Source: CAYLKS01 sp964384205 [NCBI: uncultured bacterium] (lineage in GTDB: Bacteria; JAGOEH01). From it: 21,059 bases of DNA. A program made the position numbers and the translations under genes. Below the pieces are notes generated by a model that saw only the letters and a program-made list of their open reading frames with translations, was not told the DNA's origin and ran no database searches. This document shows, one piece after another, positions 15,649 to 21,059 of the stretch; position 1 is the first letter of the stretch, and each line of letters begins with the position of its first letter. The DNA is taken from assembly GCA_964384205.1 (NCBI GenBank), contig CAYLKS010000009.1, positions 43,218 through 64,276 on the forward strand, written 5' to 3'.

Positions 15649-18600
15649 ATGAAAAAAATATATTTTCTATCTTTTATCTTCTTATACTCTATTTTATTAG
15701 GACAAAATGGAATAACAATAACACCATCTAATCCATCCGCAGGAGATACAATTACTATAATTTTTGATCCTTCCCAGAATTCAGAAATGCCTGATAATAT
15801 AAATCAATGTGTATTACACTGGGGATATAATGGCTGGCAAACGCCACCTGCACAATATTGGCCTCCTAATTCTGTATTACATTCAGATAATGTAGCTGTC
15901 CGTTCTCCTTTTATAAAAGATGGAAAAGTTTTTAAAATACAAATTCCAACCTCTGCAGAATTTGAAGAATTAGATTTTGTTGTTAATGATGGAACTCCAT
16001 CAAATCCAGGCAACAATTGGGCTCATAATGGTTCAGCAGATTGGATAATTAAAATAATTTCTAAATGGGAACCTGTTTCCCCTACACATAATGATTCAAT
16101 CACTATCAAGATAAAATATTCTGGAAAAAAAGCATATTTACACTGGGGAATAAATGCTGATAGACATCATTGGACTACTCCTATAACAGACTATTGGCCT
16201 GAAGGTTCATTTTTATGGTCAGATAATGTAGCTATAGAAACTCCCTTCATAGGCCCTGATTCAAATGGTTATCTCAATATTAAAATTGGACCTTTTAATA
16301 ACCATAAACAACTTGTCCAAACTATCGACTTCGTTATAAGATATGAAGATAATATCTGGGATAACAATGATAATAATGATTATCACATTAACTTATCCTT
16401 TGACAAAGTTCAAAACGGACCAGAAATAGTAATAACATCACCTGACAGCATGGCAACTGTACATAACCCATTACATATAATAGCTAATTCTAATAATGCC
16501 GACTCAATTTATATCTATTTTGATGATAAACTTGTCTATAGTGGGGATGACAAAACATTTGATAACCAAATAGAGATTGATACCACCATGCCGGGGCAGC
16601 ATATATTGTATGCAATGGCTAAAAATATATCAAATAATTTAGTCCATTTTTGTTTCAGACCAGTTTATATTTTTCCTGATATGATTTATAAAAATTTTGA
16701 ATATTCATTTTTAGGCTCAAAAGTAATAAATGATTCAGTATATTTTGCAATCTATGCACCAGGGAAACATTTTGTTAATTTAGTAATAGATGATAATGAC
16801 ACTTTAACAATGTATATTGATACTTTAAAAAATATTTTCTGGTATGGAACAAAACTAAATAACGGTGAACATTATTACTATTATTTTGTTGATGGAAGCA
16901 TAAAAATTGCTGATCCTTACTCAAAATATGTACGATGGGTATATTCTCAAAATTACCAAAGTAGTAATCCACAAGACGCAAGGACAATTCTAACAATTCC
17001 ACAAATACAATATAACTGGTCTGATCAAGATTTTCAAAGGCCTCCTTTAAATGAAATTATTATCTATGAAATATACACTGCTGATTTTTCTAAAAGTAAA
17101 AATTTTAATGGGATAAAAGAAAAATTATCCTACTTAAAAGAATTAGGAGTAAATGCTATTGAATTAATGCCAATTTTTGAATTTCCGGGAGGTTCAAGCT
17201 GGGGGTATAATCCAGCATTTTACTTTGCTCCTGAATTTGTTTATGGAACACCTGAAGAATTAAAAGACTTAATAAATGAAGCTCATAACTATGGTATTGC
17301 TGTAATACTCGATATCGTATTTAATCATAGTGATGGTACATCTCCAATGTATCAATTATATGAAAAACCATCAGGCCATGATTGGGAAAATGATCCATAC
17401 TATCATAACCTATCAAATGATTGGGGAATGCCTGATTTTGATCATACAAAACCAGCAATGAAACAATTCATAAAGGACGTATTACAATACTGGATAACTG
17501 AATATCATATTGATGGCTTCAGATATGACCACACTTCTGGTTTTTATGAATACCAAAATACTGGATTATATATACCTAATGTAGATGATTTCACATTTTT
17601 TGTAGATAGCCTTGATTCCACTATTTATCAAATTGCCGAAGAAGACAATCCATCATGGCCTAAAGTTTCTAAAATGGATGCATGCTGGCATTTTAGATTT
17701 TATCATAATCTTTTTATAAATTTAAATCAAATTAACAATAATTCAAGTGAACACTATGGATATTCATGGGGAGATATGACTAAATTTATATCTGCTATTA
17801 GTGCAAATGATACAAAAGCATGGCCTTTTTCTGGATACAAACAAATATATTCTCCTATAAATTATATTGAAAGCCATGATGAACAGCGCATCATATATGA
17901 AGCCATAACTTATCATAACATAGATTACAATACAGCAATTCAAAAATCTAAATTAGGTTTTGCAATTCTTATGGCTGCTCAAGGGACTCCAATGCTTTAT
18001 CATGGACAAGAATTCGGAATGGATAAAGAAAAAATTGTAGGAGAACAACCACTTCAATGGGATTATTTAAACAATAATGTCAACAAGGATTTATTCGAAA
18101 CATATAAAAAATTAATAGCTTTAAGAAAAAATAGTATGCCACTCAAATATGGTAGTATCCTTGCTCTATTAAAAGACGATAATAAAAAAGTTGCAATATG
18201 GGAAAGAGCTTTCAATGATGAATATATTATCACTGCCATAAATCTTAATACAAAAGATGAAACTATAAATATTCCTCTTCCCTATTCCGGAATGTGGTAT
18301 ATGCCAATCAATAACGACTCAATAATCGCAACTCAAGATACAATCAAAAATTATCTCTTAACTTCAAACCAATTTTTAATATTATCCTCAACCAAAATAC
18401 AGACAAAAATAGAAGAACAAAATCAACCTCCAAATAAAATCTATCATGATAACTATATAACAAATATGCCCAATCCTTTCAATAACTTCACAAAAATTAA
18501 AATCAAAATAAAAAATAAAGAAAAAATCAAGCTGGATATTTATAATATTTTTGGCCAAAAAATCAAAACATTATACAATGGCTACATAAATCAGGGTATT

Positions 18601-18720
18601 CACACTTTTATATGGAAAGCAGATTCTAATAATGGTTCTAAGGTGGCAAGTGGAATTTATTTTATCAAATTACAAAGTGAAAAGATTACAAAAACCCATA
18701 AAATATTATTATTAAAATAA
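15649..18720 (+). CDS. Secreted multidomain GH13 alpha-amylase-family glycosidase with C-terminal sorting domain
   Basis: A 1023-residue exported alpha-glucan enzyme. A signal peptide spans about 1-19 (hydrophobic core FLSFIFLYSILL). Two related modules (about 54-135 and 162-246), each with LHWG, YWP, SDNVA and PFI, look like starch-binding (CBM25/53-like) repeats. An Ig-like region (about 258-342) and a CBM48-like region (about 348-430) precede the GH13 barrel (about 465-830). GH13 motifs are DIVFNHS (555-561), GFRYDH with nucleophile D627, the acid E664 or E665 in QIAEED, and ESHD with D744, so the enzyme should be active. The last 87 residues (NMPNPFNNFTKI to the terminal Lys) resemble a type IX secretion sorting/FlgD-like tail. 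The SWGYNPAFYFAPE segment recalls branching-enzyme and pullulanase relatives, so the exact linkage is uncertain. It has its own promoter. Confidence 0.9.
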   Translation: MKKIYFLSFIFLYSILLGQNGITITPSNPSAGDTITIIFDPSQNSEMPDNINQCVLHWGYNGWQTPPAQYWPPNSVLHSDNVAVRSPFIKDGKVFKIQIPTSAEFEELDFVVNDGTPSNPGNNWAHNGSADWIIKIISKWEPVSPTHNDSITIKIKYSGKKAYLHWGINADRHHWTTPITDYWPEGSFLWSDNVAIETPFIGPDSNGYLNIKIGPFNNHKQLVQTIDFVIRYEDNIWDNNDNNDYHINLSFDKVQNGPEIVITSPDSMATVHNPLHIIANSNNADSIYIYFDDKLVYSGDDKTFDNQIEIDTTMPGQHILYAMAKNISNNLVHFCFRPVYIFPDMIYKNFEYSFLGSKVINDSVYFAIYAPGKHFVNLVIDDNDTLTMYIDTLKNIFWYGTKLNNGEHYYYYFVDGSIKIADPYSKYVRWVYSQNYQSSNPQDARTILTIPQIQYNWSDQDFQRPPLNEIIIYEIYTADFSKSKNFNGIKEKLSYLKELGVNAIELMPIFEFPGGSSWGYNPAFYFAPEFVYGTPEELKDLINEAHNYGIAVILDIVFNHSDGTSPMYQLYEKPSGHDWENDPYYHNLSNDWGMPDFDHTKPAMKQFIKDVLQYWITEYHIDGFRYDHTSGFYEYQNTGLYIPNVDDFTFFVDSLDSTIYQIAEEDNPSWPKVSKMDACWHFRFYHNLFINLNQINNNSSEHYGYSWGDMTKFISAISANDTKAWPFSGYKQIYSPINYIESHDEQRIIYEAITYHNIDYNTAIQKSKLGFAILMAAQGTPMLYHGQEFGMDKEKIVGEQPLQWDYLNNNVNKDLFETYKKLIALRKNSMPLKYGSILALLKDDNKKVAIWERAFNDEYIITAINLNTKDETINIPLPYSGMWYMPINNDSIIATQDTIKNYLLTSNQFLILSSTKIQTKIEEQNQPPNKIYHDNYITNMPNPFNNFTKIKIKIKNKEKIKLDIYNIFGQKIKTLYNGYINQGIHTFIWKADSNNGSKVASGIYFIKLQSEKITKTHKILLLK
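15808..16386 (+). repeat. Tandem duplicated starch-binding-like module within the amylase
   Basis: Residues about 54-135 and 162-246 align by eye over shared blocks: LHWG...W-TP--(Q/D)YWP--S-L-SDNVA---PFI, then IKI and DFV. The DNA copies (15808-16054 and 16132-16386) have diverged, so the duplication is not recent. The aromatic residues kept in both (W58/W166, W71/W183) are the kind that stack on sugar rings. Confidence 0.75.
18457..18717 (+). other. Type IX secretion-like C-terminal sorting domain of the amylase
   Basis: Residues 937-1023 run TNMPNPFNNFTKI, a Lys/Ile beta-strand, LDIYNIFGQKIKTLYNG, HTFIWKADSNNGSKVASGIYFIKL and a basic end ILLLK. This is the layout of type A sorting / FlgD-Ig tails in Cloacimonadota, Marinimicrobia, Ignavibacteria and Bacteroidota secreted proteins, and is the main taxonomic marker in the window. 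Confidence 0.85.
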
Positions 18721-18742
18721 CAATCTACAAAAATTAAATATC

Positions 18743-18770
18743 TTGACATATTTATATTTATAAATATATT
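18743..18770 (+). promoter_or_regulatory. Promoter of the adenylate cyclase gene, predicted nearly leaderless
   Basis: A perfect TTGACA (18743-18748), a 16-base spacer and TATATT (18765-18770). The predicted start at about 18777 leaves a leader of about 2 bases before the ATG at 18779, and no Shine-Dalgarno sequence is present. A perfect 16-bp palindrome TATATTTATAAATATA (18753-18768) covers the spacer and the start of the -10 box. Confidence 0.65.
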
Positions 18771-18778
18771 GCTTATAT

Positions 18779-20863
18779 ATGAAAAATTTTAAATTAATAT
18801 TTGCATTATTCATTATTATCATAACTTTACTTTCAAAAAATATCCCACTAATAAAAAAAATTGATAGATTATATGAAGATACTTTTATAAAACACTTTAA
18901 CGAATTTTCAAAAATAGATACCAACATTGTTTATATTTTAATTACTCAAAACAGTCTAAATAGAGGAGAACAATTCCACAATATAAAATGGCCGTGGCAA
19001 CGAGAAATTTATACCTATGTTATGCAATACCTCTTAGATTGCAATGCCAAATATATATTGCTGGATTTTTTCTTTTCTGAAGGCTCAATTTATGGACCAG
19101 AAGATGATTCTATTTTCTTCTCATTCCTGAAAAATCATTATGATAAAGTGGCTACAGGTATAATATTCACAAATTCAAAAAATAATAATCCTATTGAAAA
19201 AATAAAACATAATGCCATAGATTATATTGGTGATATAACCAATATCAAAAAATACTATTCTTATTTAGATTTTCCTTATAATAATAAAATAAAAATAGGA
19301 GCTGTTAACCTAATTCAAGATATTGATGGAAATTCACGAGAAATGATCCCTGTTTTCATTTGCAAAAATTTATTATTTCCTAATCTTGCACTTACACCAT
19401 TTATTAATAAAAAAATAATAATACAAAAAAATAAAATAAAAATAAACAACCATATAATTCCTTTAAAGTCAAGTGGTATTGTTAAACTTAAATACTACTC
19501 ATCATCTCAGAAATATAAAAAATATGATATAATGGATGTTTTAGAAACAGCAGTAACTGGTAAAACTGATTCAATTATAAACGAAAATGCTTTCAAAAAT
19601 AAAATAATTCTCATAGGTTCTGATGCCCCAGGATTAAAAGATTTACGAAAAAATCCCTTTTCCCTAACAGATCCAGGGGTACATCTTTATGGTACATTTA
19701 TAAATAATTTCATAAATAATGATTTTTTACAAGAACAAAATAATACAACAATACTCATCTTTATATTTCTTTTCCTGATATTATGTGCTTATTTATTGAC
19801 AAGAATAAATAATATTTCATTAAGTATCTTTTTTTTCATTATATCTTTTACAATATTACAAATTATTTTCTATTTAATCTTAAAATATACAAATGTAGTA
19901 TTAACATACATGGAAATTAATTTATCTTTTATCTTAAGTTATTCCTCATTTGTTCTATATGATTTTTATCAACAAAATAAACAAAAGAAAATAATTCAAT
20001 CAGCATTTTCGCAGCTTATATCTCCTGTTATTTTAAAAAAATTACTAAATAAACCAGAATTACTTAATCCTGGTGGAGAAAATAAAAAAGTTACAATATT
20101 TTTTTCCGATATAGCAAATTTCACATCATTATCAGAAAAAATAACAGCCCAAGAATTAGTGGAAATATTAAATATTTATTTTTCTGAAATGACAAATATT
20201 ATTGTCCAAAAATATAATGGATTCATTGATAAATTTATAGGAGATGCAATTATGGCTTTCTGGGGAGCCCCAATAGAAGATAAAAACCAAACAATAAACG
20301 CTGCAAACAGTGCTCTTGAATGCCAAAAAGAACTTCTTAATATTAATAATATTCTAAAACAAAAAGGCCTTGATGTAAAATTAAGGATTAGAATTGGTAT
20401 TAATACAGGTAATGCAATTGTTGGAATGATGGGATCAGCAAAAAAATTAAACTATACAATAATGGGAGATGCTGTTAATCTGGCATCAAGACTTGAAGGA
20501 ATTAATAAATATTATAATACAAAAATTATTTTAAGTAACTCATCAGTAAAAGAACTATCCGATGATTTTGTATTACGTAAACTTGATATAATTAAAGTAA
20601 AAGGAAAAACAAAACCTACTACCATCTATGAACTCATTGGTAAAAAAGAAGATATAACTAATGAAATGTTAGCTATAATCAACAATTTTGAAATAGGACT
20701 CAATTTTTATTTTCAAAGAAATTTTGAAAAAGCATTAGATATTTTTTTATCTAATAATCAAAAAGATATAGTTTCTTCAATATTTGCCGATAGATGTAAA
20801 TATTATTTACAAAAGCCCCCTCCAGATAATTGGGATGGTATTTTTATATTTAAATCAAAATAA
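18779..20863 (+). CDS. CHASE2-domain class III adenylate cyclase
   Basis: A 694-residue membrane receptor cyclase that should make cAMP from ATP. An N-terminal helix (about 5-19) is followed by an extracytoplasmic CHASE2 sensor domain (about 25-315), three membrane helices (about 324-341, 347-369, 375-396), a short linker and the class III catalytic domain (about 435-620). The metal-binding aspartates are D444 (FFSDIANFTS) and D489 (DKFIGDAIMAFWG). The adenine-selecting pair K485 and D564 (NYTIMGDAVNLASRLEG), with N567 and R571, is intact, so this is an adenylate and not a guanylate cyclase. A C-terminal tail (about 625-694) ending near PPPDNWDG is common in this cyclase group. The CHASE2 ligand is unknown. 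Start is by the membrane helix; no ribosome site is seen. Its stop lies one base from the opposing gene. Confidence 0.92.
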   Translation: MKNFKLIFALFIIIITLLSKNIPLIKKIDRLYEDTFIKHFNEFSKIDTNIVYILITQNSLNRGEQFHNIKWPWQREIYTYVMQYLLDCNAKYILLDFFFSEGSIYGPEDDSIFFSFLKNHYDKVATGIIFTNSKNNNPIEKIKHNAIDYIGDITNIKKYYSYLDFPYNNKIKIGAVNLIQDIDGNSREMIPVFICKNLLFPNLALTPFINKKIIIQKNKIKINNHIIPLKSSGIVKLKYYSSSQKYKKYDIMDVLETAVTGKTDSIINENAFKNKIILIGSDAPGLKDLRKNPFSLTDPGVHLYGTFINNFINNDFLQEQNNTTILIFIFLFLILCAYLLTRINNISLSIFFFIISFTILQIIFYLILKYTNVVLTYMEINLSFILSYSSFVLYDFYQQNKQKKIIQSAFSQLISPVILKKLLNKPELLNPGGENKKVTIFFSDIANFTSLSEKITAQELVEILNIYFSEMTNIIVQKYNGFIDKFIGDAIMAFWGAPIEDKNQTINAANSALECQKELLNINNILKQKGLDVKLRIRIGINTGNAIVGMMGSAKKLNYTIMGDAVNLASRLEGINKYYNTKIILSNSSVKELSDDFVLRKLDIIKVKGKTKPTTIYELIGKKEDITNEMLAIINNFEIGLNFYFQRNFEKALDIFLSNNQKDIVSSIFADRCKYYLQKPPPDNWDGIFIFKSK

Positions 20864-20864
20864 T

Positions 20865-21059
20865 CTAACCTAAAAAAATAACATTCTGAGCCATCTCTTT
20901 AAAAGTGTCATCATGAGTAATTATTATACTCTGTTGATGATTATCTAAAATAATACTGAGATTATCCGCTAATGATCTTCTTTTTTCAATATCAAGATTA
21001 TTAGTAGGTTCATCAAAAATTGAAAAATTTGCATTACTAAAAAAACTTGCCATTGCAAA
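20865..21059 (-). CDS. Rad50/SbcC-like ABC ATPase, C-terminal end only (runs off window)
   Basis: The last 64 or so residues of a gene that enters from the right edge on the - strand; the frame is open through base 21059, so the ATG at 21051-21053 is probably internal. It shows a Walker B and D-loop (FSIFDEPTNNLD) and an H-loop (QSIIITHDDTF), followed by the usual hydrophobic end. The DEPTNNLDxExRR and THDDTF wording fits Rad50/SbcC/SMC-type DNA-repair ATPases better than transporter ATPases, but too little is visible to be certain. It is convergent with the adenylate cyclase, with a single base between the stop codons. Confidence 0.75.
   Translation of the reverse strand, partial: FAMASFFSNANFSIFDEPTNNLDIEKRRSLADNLSIILDNHQQSIIITHDDTFKEMAQNVIFLG

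Noticed and set aside
1-21059. tRNA, rRNA, CRISPR arrays, insertion sequences or attachment sites
   Set aside because: No cloverleaf-like sequence, spaced direct repeats, transposase frames or terminal inverted repeats were found by eye; intergenic gaps are all shorter than about 115 bases.

Overview
The window is AT-rich bacterial DNA carrying 17 protein-coding genes, 16 on the + strand and one at the right edge on the - strand. Two genes run off the window edges. No RNA genes, insertion sequences or CRISPR arrays were seen, and no gene-free stretch reaches 300 bases. The host is probably an uncultured anaerobe of the Fibrobacterota-Chlorobiota-Bacteroidota (FCB) superphylum, perhaps Cloacimonadota- or Delongbacteria-like. 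That rests mainly on the type-IX-secretion-style C-terminal tail of the secreted amylase and on the low G+C. The promoters are classical TTGACN-17-TATNAT with frequent AGGAGG ribosome sites, which argues against Bacteroidota proper. The phylum call is inference.

Region 1 (1-7863) is the distal part of an operon for a membrane-bound, complex-I/group-4-hydrogenase-related ion-pumping complex. The subunit order is antiporter-like, second antiporter-like, NuoH-like, NuoB-like, NuoC-like, NuoD-like, ferredoxin-like. This matches the distal order H-H'-M-J-K-L-N of the archaeal Mbx (membrane-bound sulfane sulfur reductase) operon. The catalytic subunit keeps one cysteine of each CxxC nickel motif and has Asp and Glu in place of the other two, so it is not a normal [NiFe] hydrogenase. 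The last gene is a fusion of a 2x[4Fe-4S] electron-input subunit, a GltD/NfnB-like FAD-NAD(P) oxidoreductase and a C-terminal rubrerythrin/ferritin-like diiron domain. This looks like a ferredoxin- or NAD(P)H-linked ion-pumping complex with an unusual electron-input subunit, and it is the most interesting item here. A strong terminator closes the operon.

Region 2 (7864-10028) holds rlmN, predicted from its promoter to give a leaderless mRNA, overlapping a membrane-anchored PilZ (c-di-GMP receptor) gene. Region 3 (10029-14129) is a lipid/ribosome operon: DUF177 (YceD-like)-rpmF-plsX-fabG-acpP-fabF. It lacks the fabH and fabD often found between plsX and fabG, and ends in a 13-bp hairpin terminator. 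Region 4 (14094-15587) has rnc starting 5 bases after that terminator's T-tract without a ribosome site, overlapped by a LipM/LplA-family lipoyl-metabolism gene.

Region 5 (15588-18720) is a secreted multidomain GH13 amylase with duplicated N-terminal starch-binding-like modules and a sorting tail, behind its own promoter with a 16-bp palindrome. Region 6 (18721-20863) is a CHASE2-class III adenylate cyclase, again predicted nearly leaderless. A convergent Rad50/SbcC-like ABC ATPase ends one base away from it. G+C is clearly higher in most of the Mbx-like operon than downstream, and the drop begins inside the last operon gene.
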